Shown piece by piece: positions 9,386-18,935 of a stretch of DNA of 64,000 nt. The notes beneath the pieces were generated by a model. The model did not search any database. It saw only the letters and a program-made list of their open reading frames with translations, and was not told the origin of the DNA. The translations under genes were made by a program, and so were the position numbers. Origin of the DNA: Asparagopsis taxiformis. Its lineage: Eukaryota > Rhodophyta > Florideophyceae > Bonnemaisoniales > Bonnemaisoniaceae. Each line of letters begins with the position of its first letter. The first letter of the stretch is position 1. The stretch spans positions 1 to 64,000 of the forward strand of contig JALQPE010002266.1 of NCBI GenBank assembly GCA_030407315.1, read 5' to 3'.

Positions 9386-10791
9386 TCAATTGGTGTCGAC
9401 GATTTCAACGGCCTCAGCAGCATCCAGCGAAAATTCAGCGAGCTCCGCGACAAGTGGATCAACTATCTCACCAGCTGTTGGGGGCGGCGATGAGTGACCC
9501 ATATACGACACAACATCCGCCGCCGCGTTTGCACTAGTTCGATCAACGACAGGTGGCGCCAATTCAAAGTGTACCTCCATGCCTGGCGCAACAAACGAAA
9601 AGCCTTGCCACATATCAGCCGTCGCCCCGCCCGCCCCAGCTCCAGCGCCGCCGCCATCCGTCACAACCGCAATGGTGCTGAATGCGCGTCGCCGAGCGCA
9701 ATTGGCGACTGCGGTGCCGAGCACTTATTCTTGGTCAGCGAGGGCGAAAAACACGCCGTGGGCGAGCTTTGACACGGATGATGGGCGGTGTCATCTCTTT
9801 CGCCTCCAATCCGGCCCAGTCAACCGATTTGAACACGGGTGTGCGCGGATTTGCGCAGGGTCTGTTAGTCGTTTCGCGGGGTCTTTAGTGAGTAATTTTC
9901 GCAGAAGCGAGTGGCATTCCGGCGAAAGATAAGCGGGCAGTTGTATTTGCAGCGCAGAATGCGCTCGTGGGAGACGTTTGCGAGTCAGATTGCCTTTTTC
10001 ATGCAGCGGCGAGAACGGCGGCTGTCCACAAAGACAGTCGTAAAGAAAGATGCCGTAGGCCCAGTAATCGGCAGGTTTACCGGTATGCGTTGCACGTGAA
10101 ATAATTTCCGGTGCCATGTAATCCTCCGAACCGCACCAGGAATGCTCCTGACCCTGGTCCTCAATACCGGCAACTTCCTTTGCTAGACCAAAATCAGTGA
10201 GGACGAGGTGTCCCTGTCCGTCCAGTAGTACATTTTCGGGCTTGATATCTCTGTGCACAATGCCCATGTTATGAAGCGACTCTATGGCAACGAGCAGCTC
10301 TGCAGCGTAGAAGCGCGCTGCTTTCTCGCTGAGCATTGCCTCTCTGCGCAAATGAAACATGAGTTCACCACCGGATGCAAAGTCCATGACGAGATAGACC
10401 CGTCGTGACGTCTGAAACGCGACGTGCAAACGCACGGTAAATGGCGTATCCTGCTGGCCGACCATGGCAAGAATATCGCGCTCAGTCTGGGCGTCCTGCA
10501 CGGCCTTGCGTTGCACGAGCACATGTTGTCCATGACCTTCATAGCATACACTTGTGCGGTCGCCTTGTGTCGCACGAGAAACACCTTACCAAAGCCGCCC
10601 TTACCAATGAGGCAGATGATGTCGAAGGCGTCGAGTCTACGACGGCCCATGCAGAGCGGCGTCGGGAAGGGTAGTGGCATGAAGTTTGCGGTTTGGCGCG
10701 GCGAGCTGGAGGGCGTGATAAAGTCTGTGGTGGAGAGCGAGGAGAAGGCAGCGTCCGGCTCCATCGAGGGCCGGGCGCGTAGCACTTGCAT
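9386..10791 (-). pseudogene. AGC-family Ser/Thr protein kinase, frameshifted
   Basis: Frames join into a kinase of about 460 residues starting MQVLRARPSMEPDAAF. It has the glycine loop GKGGFGKVFLV, the VAIK-type lysine in YAMKVM, the catalytic loop VHRDIKPEN, the metal motif TDFGLAKE and an activation segment ending in CGSEDYMAPEI. After the lobe end (LTKDPAKRLTD), a frame change gives the AGC C-tail start FKSVDWAGLEAKEM. A further piece contains WQGFSFVAP, which fits the AGC hydrophobic motif (F-x-x-F-S/T-F/Y). This layout is that of AKT/S6K/SGK-type kinases that act downstream of PDK1. At least three shifts are needed: near 10535 after the lysine, at about 9835-9845, and in the C-tail near 9725. 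Catalytic residues are intact. Confidence 0.8.
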
Positions 10792-10851
10792 CGTGGGATA
10801 CGGGGGGATGCGGGCGAAGAGTAATTGGCAACTACGGTGCGATGACTGCAA

Positions 10852-11724
10852 GCTTCATGCTTGACTTGGGGGAACGGCGGGTGGGTGGCGCTGTCTTGGG
10901 CGTAATTGCATTTACAAAGGGAAGGAATTGCAGGAGCGACGGTCGGTCGTTGGTCGGGCGTGCGACGGTGCACGGGCGCGCTGGTGTTGGTATGATAAGA
11001 AATGTTGGCAACGTATGGGTGTGTTGTTTTTTTATTGGATGAATTGAGAAATGTAATCAGAGATGGCCGTGGTGGATTTGTTCTTACAAGTGGTGTGTGG
11101 CCAATGAATTGTTGTCGATTTTGGTCGGCGGATTAAATGTGCCACTTGGCGCCGGTTTTGCTGCGCTGCAGCGGCTTGTGCGCTGATTGGGTGCGTTTGA
11201 ATATGGGTGTATATCTTGAATTTTTGGGGAGCGTAAGCCTTTTTTTAAATTGAAAAATTAGGCGCGCGTGCATTGTCTGGTAATGTCGCGTTGAGTTGTT
11301 TTGTTATTGGTCGCGCCATCAGTCGTGTATGGTTTACACCAGTGGATTGTAGGGCGCATCGTAGGGCAACGTTGCCTCGCACCGTTTGCACTAGACCTCT
11401 TGAACAAATAATGGCTTTTAAAGTAAATATTTAGAAAACGACTATATAATATTTCATTTCAAAAAATCCTAGAAAATTGATCTAAAACATAACACTTGAA
11501 TAATTGCAGATTGAATCATCACAGATCGACCATTTGATCAAAGATCGATATATTTCCTAATTGCCAAGCGTGAAACTAGATGACCACGACTATTCCAAAC
11601 ACAGGCTTTCTTCATAGTAGTTGCAATCCAATAGAGTATAAAAGTAGCAACTTACCCCAGTCCAGACCAACTCTCACCATCCAGATACCTCTACAGGCAA
11701 CTCATCCACTCACAGCTCAACAAC
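10852..11724. other. Intergenic stretch, nothing recognised
   Basis: Contains the presumed 5' region of the kinase gene, then AT-richer sequence from about 11400 that may be the left flank of the Harbinger-like element. I could not find terminal inverted repeats by eye. A TATA-like GAGTATAAAAGTAGC lies near 11634, about 90 bases before the transposase ATG. Confidence 0.4.
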
Positions 11725-12916
11725 ATGTCTACCAACCCTACCCCCAACGTCAATAGGGCCCTTATCATGCTCAGTGAGGCCGCTGAGACCCACCGTAACC
11801 GCATTCAGTCGAGTGTTCCCCGTGATGACTCCTCCGATGATGAAGTGTCAGCATGTCCGCTTCTGGACTGCTACGTGTCAAAGGGAGGGCCCGATACCCT
11901 CAAAACAATGACAAATTTCACAGAGTCTGAATTTGACTATATTTGGACACGATGAACACCCATGTTCAGTCCACGTGGAACGTCGGGAGAGGTCGTAAGT
12001 CAAAGCATCAGCCCAAGGATGTTCTTTTCATGACACTCACTGTGCTCAAGCATCCTTCGACGTGGCAGATGTCTGGTTTGATGTTTGATATGAAAGGGCC
12101 AACCTTCCAGAAGCTGATCATGGGATACCTGGAAATAATTGGGCCAGAGCTGTACAAATTCGCAGTGACAAAATGAACTCCAAGTACACTATGAAGAAGG
12201 AGATGTTGGAAGGCCAGGTTTTCTCGACATTCGATTTTTGTCGATATGCGACAGATGTCACTTTTCAGCAGACTAATCGTCCATCGGGATATGAATAAAG
12301 TGAGGGAAGTTATATTTCAGTGGTAAGCACAAGCTGTACGGATACAAAACCGAGGTGTCTGTCATTCACGTGGATACGCTATGGCTGCAGCAAGCATCGC
12401 CCTGGATCTATTTCGGATATTGACATCTTCTATGATAACCTGGATTTTCACGAGAGTTCCGTGGCAAAGGCCAGTGATATGGCTGAACTTGATGATGATG
12501 GAGAATTGAATGACACTTACCCTAATCATGGGGCATACTCGGTGACAAGGGATATCAGGGTGGAACAAGACACATCAGGATGATTCATCCAGTTAAGAAG
12601 CAATTAATGGGACCCTGACTGCTGACGAGAAGGTGTTCAATGAGGAGCTGTCAAGTGACAGAATTATTGTGGAGAACTATTTGGTCGCCTGTCAAGCTTA
12701 TGGACTGTCATGTCCAACAAGTACAAGTGGAACGAAGACACGTACGATCTGGTTTTCCGTACTTGTGTGGCACTGACAAACATCCACGTCAAGTTCAACC
12801 CGCTTCGTGACAGTGACCAGTCCTTCTATAAGTCGCTGCAGAACTATCTTGTCAATACTGGAGACAACATCTCTCGTAAGAGGGCCCGCTCCCAGGAGCT
12901 CTATAGGACAGGGTAA
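11725..12916 (+). pseudogene. Harbinger/PIF-type DDE transposase remnant
   Basis: The first frame begins MSTNPTPNVNRALIML and leads after a frame change into MNTHVQSTWNVGRGRKSKH and a helical DNA-binding-like region. Beyond a broken stretch near 12180-12330 the order is GKHKLYGYKTEVSV, then a DDE core RPGSISDIDIFYDNLDFH, then a GDKGYQGG-type strand (readable near 12540), then LSSDRIIVENYFGRLSSLWT, then a C-terminal helix with PLRDSDQSFYKSL. This is the DDE_Tnp_4 / Harbinger superfamily order, with D in SDI and E in VENYFGRL. At least five frame breaks or stops separate the pieces, so it cannot make a working nuclease. Harbinger transposases normally act with a separate Myb-like partner; none is seen here. 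Confidence 0.75.
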
Positions 12917-14301
12917 GGAGGAGGCTGGCGATGGAGTTTGATGACTTGCCTGAATATGATAGTATGTAGGGTTGACAATGCTCCAGACTTGATTCACAGT
13001 AAAAATTCGAGTTTTGAACCCTTTCAGGTAGGGGCAGGCTCTGAAAAAAATTGATCGTCGATTACATCCATAGTGGAAGCTGCATTCAGGAAATGACATT
13101 TAGTCGTTCATTGTACTGTTCGAAGGCTAGTAGTGTGCTGAGTAGTTTGATTGGACAAGCTTCCAGCGTGGCATTGGAGCGAACTTTGTCCCGCACACAC
13201 TTTTCACCTTCCAGTACAAATCATCCTCATTACAGCAATTACCCAAGAGCAATCAACGTGGCAGGATTCGAACTGAGAAACTCAGTCAGTGCACTGTCTG
13301 ATTTCAGGACGGACTTACAGTGTAATATGTAGCTGAGTATGCCAGCAGCCTCGACCAAGGGCGGGAGGGTATTGGCAAACACCCTGTATTTTGTTAAAGA
13401 AAAGGGAATATTTTTGTACTGAGTAGTTTTGAAATGTTTGCGTATTTTCCTACTTGACGGGCCTTTGATTAAAATATACAAATTTTTATTTTAGTTCGTA
13501 ATCTAGGAAATGATGAAGCAATAGGAAATGACTCGATCTTTAAGGAAATACCCCGTATTGAATATGAGGTCTACTGCTGGTGCGCGAGTGGATCATTTCG
13601 CTACTTGGCATTGACATGTCGATGCGACTCGCTCATCTATTCCACCTCAGATTGCTCTCGATTGGATAGCCACACAAAATTCTCCTGCCCCATCCAATCA
13701 GTGCTCGAGCTGCATTGAGATCGCAAGGGTTGCCATTTTCGGTATGCAACTTGCCGCTTACGATGCCGTTGCGAAGAAATCTCTGCTTCTGTCCTGTCAG
13801 ACACGAAGAACGCCGTACTACCTTTGTGCTTACACTGCATGTTGTGTCGCTTCCATTATGTACGTAACACGACAACAGCTTGAACGTCAAACTCAAGTTT
13901 GTGTCGTTTCCATCCTACTATCCTTTACGTATACCAAGGCTCGCACCATCACTGTTACACATCTATCTACCGGCAACATGAGAACAAATGACACGACATG
14001 AACTCGTATACGCTGGAATTTTCAAAACGGGAAACTATTGGGGCGTATTTTCAGAAAAAAAACACAAACTTTCGCAGATGCCACCGCGACCAATCACACC
14101 ACACGATTCATCTGCTGTCGCCAATGATTGGCTGTCACAAACTCCAGAAAATTCCAGCAAACAACACATGCAAACTGTTACACATAAATGAAAAAATCAC
14201 CCTTCTACTCACGACAACTCTTGCTTCAACAACAAATCCGTCTCCTCATACCCATCCAACAACCACCAACCAAACCATCTGCATCGCGAAACGCATCCAC
14301 A
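12917..14301. other. Intergenic stretch, probable transposon flank
   Basis: No gene is recognised. The left part is probably the 3' side of the Harbinger-like remnant; the right part is the upstream region of the next plus-strand gene. A tRNA-like TTCGAA box near 13266 does not fold as a tRNA. Confidence 0.4.
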
Positions 14302-14982
14302 ATGGTCCGTCGACGCCACGCCTACGACATCTACGACGATACAGGACGCGGGCACAGGCACGGGCGCGCCCACGAAAACCCGTCCATAACCGTCGTGGAG
14401 CCCGGCGACCGCGACTATGCGCCGCCGGACGCTGTGCAATCGATGGACGATTTCCACGCGATGCAACGACACGCGCACCGCGAAATGGAGCGCGCCTTCG
14501 CGCCGATGGCCGGCGATATGTTTGGCGCGATGCGTGGTATGATGAGCTCGTTTGACCGTATGTTTGACGATGCGTTGACAAACATGCCTGCTTCGGGCTC
14601 GCAGTATTTCTACGAATCGAAGACGCGCACCGTCGGACCCGACGGTCGTGTCCGAGAGGAAACCGTCCGCACCGCCCCCGATCAGGACGGCAGACCGCAG
14701 ACCAGTCACGTGGTGCGTGAGGGCGACGACGCGCAACAGTTCGAGCCTTTCGAGTTGAATATGCCCAGATTGGGCGACTTTCATGGCATGTTTGAACGAC
14801 TTCCCGCACCGCATGACGTCCATGTCGAGGAGGTGGACGATTATCCCCATCGCCGCAGTCGCAGGAGGAGGAATAGTGATGTGGAGATTTATGAGATTGA
14901 TGATGAGGCCGACCGTCGTGAAGACCGGGCGCATGAGTCGTGGGCGAGAAGGACGTTTAGGAATTGGACTGGGCGACAATAG
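14302..14982 (+). CDS. Myeloid-leukaemia-factor-like protein (tentative)
   Basis: The product of 226 residues starts MVRRRHAYDIYDDTGRG. This ATG is preferred over the in-frame ATG at 14188 because the sequence between is low-complexity Gln/Pro/Ser. A methionine-rich helical segment (MFGAMRGMMSSFDRMFDD) is followed by a beta-type stretch YFYESKTRTVGPDGRVREET with TSHVVREGDD, then an acidic and arginine-rich tail ending WARRTFRNWTGRQ. The Met-rich helix plus the YYxES-x-T-R-x-GPDG pattern resembles MLF1/Mlf proteins, nuclear-cytoplasmic adaptors linked to chaperones. The match is by pattern only. A long open frame also covers this gene antisense, which I treat as a composition effect. Confidence 0.5.
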   Translation: MVRRRHAYDIYDDTGRGHRHGRAHENPSITVVEPGDRDYAPPDAVQSMDDFHAMQRHAHREMERAFAPMAGDMFGAMRGMMSSFDRMFDDALTNMPASGSQYFYESKTRTVGPDGRVREETVRTAPDQDGRPQTSHVVREGDDAQQFEPFELNMPRLGDFHGMFERLPAPHDVHVEEVDDYPHRRSRRRRNSDVEIYEIDDEADRREDRAHESWARRTFRNWTGRQ

Positions 14983-15108
14983 ACTCGCTGTTTTGTTGTG
15001 TCGCACTTCATGTGTTGCTTGATGAACAATGTTTGTGACTCGTTAGATGTTGTATTGTAGTTGTGTGCAGATTGATGTGAATTGCTTTACCATGTGTTTG
15101 AATAAAAG

Positions 15109-15363
15109 CTAGACGTCTGCATTTGTATCATTTTGATGCTGCTTTTCTCGGTCGAGACGGCGCTGCTCAACGCGAGCTTCCAGTAGCGCTTCGGCTTCTT
15201 CCCGCTCCTTTCGACGCGTCTGCTCTAATCTTTTTGCTGTGTCGTAGAACGTCGATCCCCCCACGGGGACGTAGACCATAAACAGTTCAATGGCGGCTCC
15301 CAGAAAGAACGCTACTGGCACGACTTTTAACAACGTTTTTCGCAGGGGTGTGTGTTTTGACAT
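15109..15363 (-). CDS. SMIM4/UQCC5-like small mitochondrial membrane protein
   Basis: The product of 84 residues has one membrane segment (VVPVAFFLGAAIELFMVYV) followed at once by PVGGSTFYDTAKR and a charged Arg/Glu helix. This order, a short basic N-terminus, an F-x-x-G-x-x-(M/I)E membrane helix, then V-G-x-x-TFYD, matches animal SMIM4 (UQCC5), an inner-membrane assembly factor for respiratory complex III. The algal protein is slightly longer than the usual 70 residues because of its C-terminal helix. It lies tail-to-tail with the MLF-like gene (126 bp apart). Confidence 0.6.
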   Translation of the reverse strand: MSKHTPLRKTLLKVVPVAFFLGAAIELFMVYVPVGGSTFYDTAKRLEQTRRKEREEAEALLEARVEQRRLDREKQHQNDTNADV

Positions 15364-15790
15364 ACCGTGTTGGAGATTTGGTGCCTGTTGTCTGCAATAG
15401 ATCCGTTCTGCAAGATGAAGGGCTGGCTCTTATTCGCTCACTGGCAATATATTTGTGCTCGATCACTGCGTTGTCGGCACTAGGGCGAATTGGTGGTGCA
15501 AAAAATAATATAAATTGAGGCCGTGGATGTGGTGGAGTAACTGCCGCCGCAAATTTTCAAGTGCGCCATCATTAGAAGGGCGAATCATTCTTGAAGATTT
15601 CCACCCTGCGCATGACAACAGCAGAGCTGTACCATTTTTTCTGTGTCTAACAACCAGCACACTAGCAATAAGCATTATCTTACGATAATTCACCTCTCTT
15701 CATCCCCACTGCTTTACATAATATGTTGTATACAAATATCCACATTCCGCTGATTACTTGGACGGGTACTTTACAAACGCAGTCTTATAC

Positions 15791-17266
15791 TCACAGCAAA
15801 ATAGACGACTTGGTAACATGTAGACTGCCGTTATTCGGCGCTGGATCAGCATCAAACACGAAGCAAATCATTTCATATACATCAAGTACTGTCAAACCAG
15901 TTACAGTAGACTTGTTCCGGAAAGCCGGACCTTGTGCGACAAATATCGCCTGCATCTCTTTTTCAATATTATCAAACCCATGGTTTCCCTTTGGGATCCA
16001 TGGATACCCTCCACCGCGGGGATCGGGAACGAGTTGTTGATGTGGGTACGTAGCACTCCATCCAAGTTTCGTCATGGTAACCACTTCTGTGATCAGTCTA
16101 CTATTTCGCAGAAACCATCGTTCTGGAATATGTTCCTTCCGAAATACCTGTATACGATTTGATACTTGCTTCAAACCGGCTTCAAGTTGGGTGAATATCT
16201 TCTCTGCAGGCGCCGAAATATTCAAAAATAATCCCATTGGCGATATTACGACATCCTGAACCGTACCTTGTTTTAGAACCGATCCGAGATCAATGGTGCG
16301 ATCCCTAGAAGTTGCCGTCATTCCATGATCTGATACCACTATAACATTATACTTCTCAGCATGATCTGGCCCCAATTGCTCTAGGAGCGACGCAACGGCA
16401 CGATCTACACTTTCAATCTGCTCATCAACTTCTGGAGTGTAGGGGCCGTGCTGGTGTCCTGCTGTATCGACGGCACTGAAGTACATCACAACAAACTGTG
16501 CCGGTCTACCAAGATCGCGTGCACGGCCTTTCAGAAGCGAAACAGCTCTGGACACAATCTCATCATGCGGCGTTCCATCTTCATAATTCCAAAATGCATC
16601 GGGACGATGCTTCTCCACCGATGAACCAGGCCAATACACCGCAGCACTGGTATAATTGACGTCCAACTGTAGAATAGTACCGTTTTGCAGTCGCACTTTC
16701 CGTGGTGTGCTGCTGATTGTCTGCCATATGGGCGAACCATGCCACCATTCAGGGCTCGTGTCGCTGAGATGGAACCACTTTTGTGTCAGGGGATCGTACA
16801 TGGTATTGCCGACAATTCCATGATTCTCAGGGTACAGTCCTGTGGCAATTGTCCAATGATTCGGAAAGGTCTTTGTCGGCATCACGGGCTGCATTCCATG
16901 CTCTGCTAGTACGCCCTCTCGCGCAAGCTTGTTGAGTGTCGGCGCGAGGTATTGCGCTTCGCGACCTGGGGCGGCTGGCTTCTTGCGGTAAAGATATTCG
17001 TAACTGAATCCATCGAGACTGATGAGCACTGTGGGCGCTACAACGTCATTAGCTTGCGGTGGGATCGAGGTACGCGTCCATGACGATGGGCGACTGACGA
17101 TTGTGGTGGCAGTCACAAGTGCAGTGGCGAGCAATAGGAGAGTGGGAACGATGAATTTGTACTGGGTGTCGGGAGACTGCACAGTTTCAGGCTCTGCAGA
17201 AGTTGTGAGCAGCGGTATGCTGTCCGTGTCGAGATTGGATTGCAGTGGAAGCATTGGTGAAGACAT
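15791..17266 (-). CDS. Ectonucleotide pyrophosphatase/phosphodiesterase (ENPP-like)
   Basis: The product of 491 residues is a type II membrane protein: a short cytosolic N-terminus, one membrane segment at about 37-58, then an alkaline-phosphatase-fold catalytic domain. Metal and catalytic motifs appear in order: LISLDGF (Asp 85), PTKTFPNHW with the nucleophilic Thr at about 133, VDTAGHQHGP (Asp and His, about 265), VVSDHGM (Asp and His, about 315) and GNHGFDN (His, about 432). ENPPs use two zinc ions to hydrolyse nucleotide or phospholipid phosphodiester bonds outside the cell or in secretory compartments. The somatomedin and nuclease-like domains of animal ENPP1-3 are absent, as in plant and fungal members. 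Divergent to the GST gene. Confidence 0.9.
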   Translation of the reverse strand: MSSPMLPLQSNLDTDSIPLLTTSAEPETVQSPDTQYKFIVPTLLLLATALVTATTIVSRPSSWTRTSIPPQANDVVAPTVLISLDGFSYEYLYRKKPAAPGREAQYLAPTLNKLAREGVLAEHGMQPVMPTKTFPNHWTIATGLYPENHGIVGNTMYDPLTQKWFHLSDTSPEWWHGSPIWQTISSTPRKVRLQNGTILQLDVNYTSAAVYWPGSSVEKHRPDAFWNYEDGTPHDEIVSRAVSLLKGRARDLGRPAQFVVMYFSAVDTAGHQHGPYTPEVDEQIESVDRAVASLLEQLGPDHAEKYNVIVVSDHGMTATSRDRTIDLGSVLKQGTVQDVVISPMGLFLNISAPAEKIFTQLEAGLKQVSNRIQVFRKEHIPERWFLRNSRLITEVVTMTKLGWSATYPHQQLVPDPRGGGYPWIPKGNHGFDNIEKEMQAIFVAQGPAFRNKSTVTGLTVLDVYEMICFVFDADPAPNNGSLHVTKSSILL

Positions 17267-17686
17267 GGAGTGATTGCGATGTGGTTGTGAACTGGAGAGT
17301 TTGACTGTTGAATATATAGATAATTGAAGCTTTGTCTATCATGTATGAAGGTTCAATGAGAATCTTGACGTGGAAATTCGATGGCCTCAACCAGCCAACG
17401 ATATCGCTGAACATTGACGAGAAACAATGAAATGTGCCGGATGCGACATGAACTGCACTGCCGTGACACGAGACCAACACGTGTGTCTTGCTCATACCAA
17501 TGCCCATATCATAATAAAAGACAGCCTGTCTCTTACTGACAATCCGCACTTCGCGATTGGCTGTATACTTTTGAAACTTTCAAACGCGTAGAAACCAATA
17601 GTTGCTATCTATCTCTCGTCACCACTCAGCGATGCTTAGAAAAAGCAGATACGCGGCCTGTGCATCCTGTTCGAGTCACCTCGACC

Positions 17687-18733
17687 ATGATTCCGGCCTT
17701 CATCACCAGAAGCCTACCAACCAATCTACGAGCACACAACACAAGGCCTTTGAAAATGTCAGCTACAAACCCGAAGCATCATCTTGCTGCCATGGATGAT
17801 GTCAAGTCCGGACGTTTCCAACGCAAACCGTCCGTGTTTCGCAACTGGATATCAACGTCATCCGATGCCAAATTTCAACCGGAACCGAACAGATATCATC
17901 TCTACGTGTCGCTCGCCTGTCCGTGGGCGCATCGTACCCTTATAACCCGCAAGTTGAAAGGACTCGAAGATGTCATTTCATTCACCGTCGTACATCATTA
18001 CATGGGCGATAAAGGCTGGCGTTTCGTCACCCCAGATGAAGTCGACAAACCACCATTGTCGCAACCGGAGCCCTTCTTTGGCTTTTCTTCCATTCGTGAC
18101 GTGTATTTCAAGGCTGAGCCGCAGTACACAGGCCGCTTTACTGTGCCGGTTTTGTGGGATACCAAACATGAAACGATTGTGAATAATGAAAGCTCAGAGA
18201 TTATACAAATGTTCAACTCAACATTTGATCAGTATGCGAAAAATCCCCAACTGGATCTTTACCCTGTTGATAAGAAATCCCAGATAGATGAGATTGCGGA
18301 CGGCTTTTATAACAGTGTGAACAATGGTGTGTATAGATGTGGCTTTGCAAGAAGTCAAGAAGCGTACGATGAAGCTGTAGTTGAACTGTTTGAAAAGCTA
18401 GAAGAGCTCGAAATTGTGCTGTCGAAATCAAGGTATCTCACCGGTGATAGCATCACGCTCGCTGATATTCGCCTCTTCCCGACACTTATTCGATTTGATG
18501 CTGTTTACGTGTGTCACTTCAAGACAAATTTCAAGCGTCTGGTCGACTATCCTAATCTTTCTGCTTATACAACGGAATTGTTCCAAGTACCGCAGATTCG
18601 GGAAACAGTCAATTTCGAACACATTAAGAAGCATTACTTCTGTAGTCATCCAACCATCAATCCGTTTGGTATCGTCCCGGCGGGGCCAGATCTTACCTAT
18701 CTGGAGAAACCGCATGGACGGGATGCATTGTAA
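17687..18733 (+). CDS. Glutathione S-transferase, Ecm4/omega-xi type (glutathionyl-hydroquinone reductase)
   Basis: The Ecm4-type core contains the active-site motif SLACPWAHRTLI with its catalytic Cys, then FTVVHHYMGDKGWRF, YTGRFTVPVLWD, NNESSEIIQMFNS (glutathione-binding cis-Pro and ESSEI elements) and the C-terminal helical domain with LTGDSITLADIRLFPTLIRFD. These enzymes reduce glutathionyl-hydroquinones using glutathione. The N-terminal extension MIPAFITRSLPTNLRAH, free of acidic residues, could be an organelle leader; a downstream MSATNPKHHLAAMDD would give a cytosolic form. The gene appears intronless and complete, with a stop after PHGRDAL. Confidence 0.9.
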   Translation: MIPAFITRSLPTNLRAHNTRPLKMSATNPKHHLAAMDDVKSGRFQRKPSVFRNWISTSSDAKFQPEPNRYHLYVSLACPWAHRTLITRKLKGLEDVISFTVVHHYMGDKGWRFVTPDEVDKPPLSQPEPFFGFSSIRDVYFKAEPQYTGRFTVPVLWDTKHETIVNNESSEIIQMFNSTFDQYAKNPQLDLYPVDKKSQIDEIADGFYNSVNNGVYRCGFARSQEAYDEAVVELFEKLEELEIVLSKSRYLTGDSITLADIRLFPTLIRFDAVYVCHFKTNFKRLVDYPNLSAYTTELFQVPQIRETVNFEHIKKHYFCSHPTINPFGIVPAGPDLTYLEKPHGRDAL

Positions 18734-18935
18734 GCTCATACTCCTATTGGTGCGTTTAGGAAACTCGAGAAAGTCAATGAGGTACAACGACTGGGAACAT
18801 ATTTCCTGGTGGATACTTCGATATGGTTAGCGCCATAGACATAATATACAAAAATATATGAATTGTTAACCGGTCAATCTATTGTACAGCTCAGAGCATC
18901 TCGAGAGAGATTGCTCACAGTATTCTAGCGCTACT

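Noticed and set aside
13256..13340. tRNA-like box B (GGATTCGAACT on plus strand) suggesting a minus-strand tRNA
   Set aside because: The T stem does not pair (CTCAG against CCTGC) and no acceptor stem can be formed.
14209..15006. 265-residue open frame antisense to the MLF-like gene
   Set aside because: It exactly mirrors the coding region, has no domain-like pattern, and GC-biased codons on the plus strand explain the lack of antisense stops.
15463..15693. 76-residue minus-strand frame with SVLVVRHRKNGTALLLS, slightly like a NUDIX start
   Set aside because: It starts at GTG, lacks any NUDIX box (GX5EX7REUXEEXGU) and cannot be extended in other frames.
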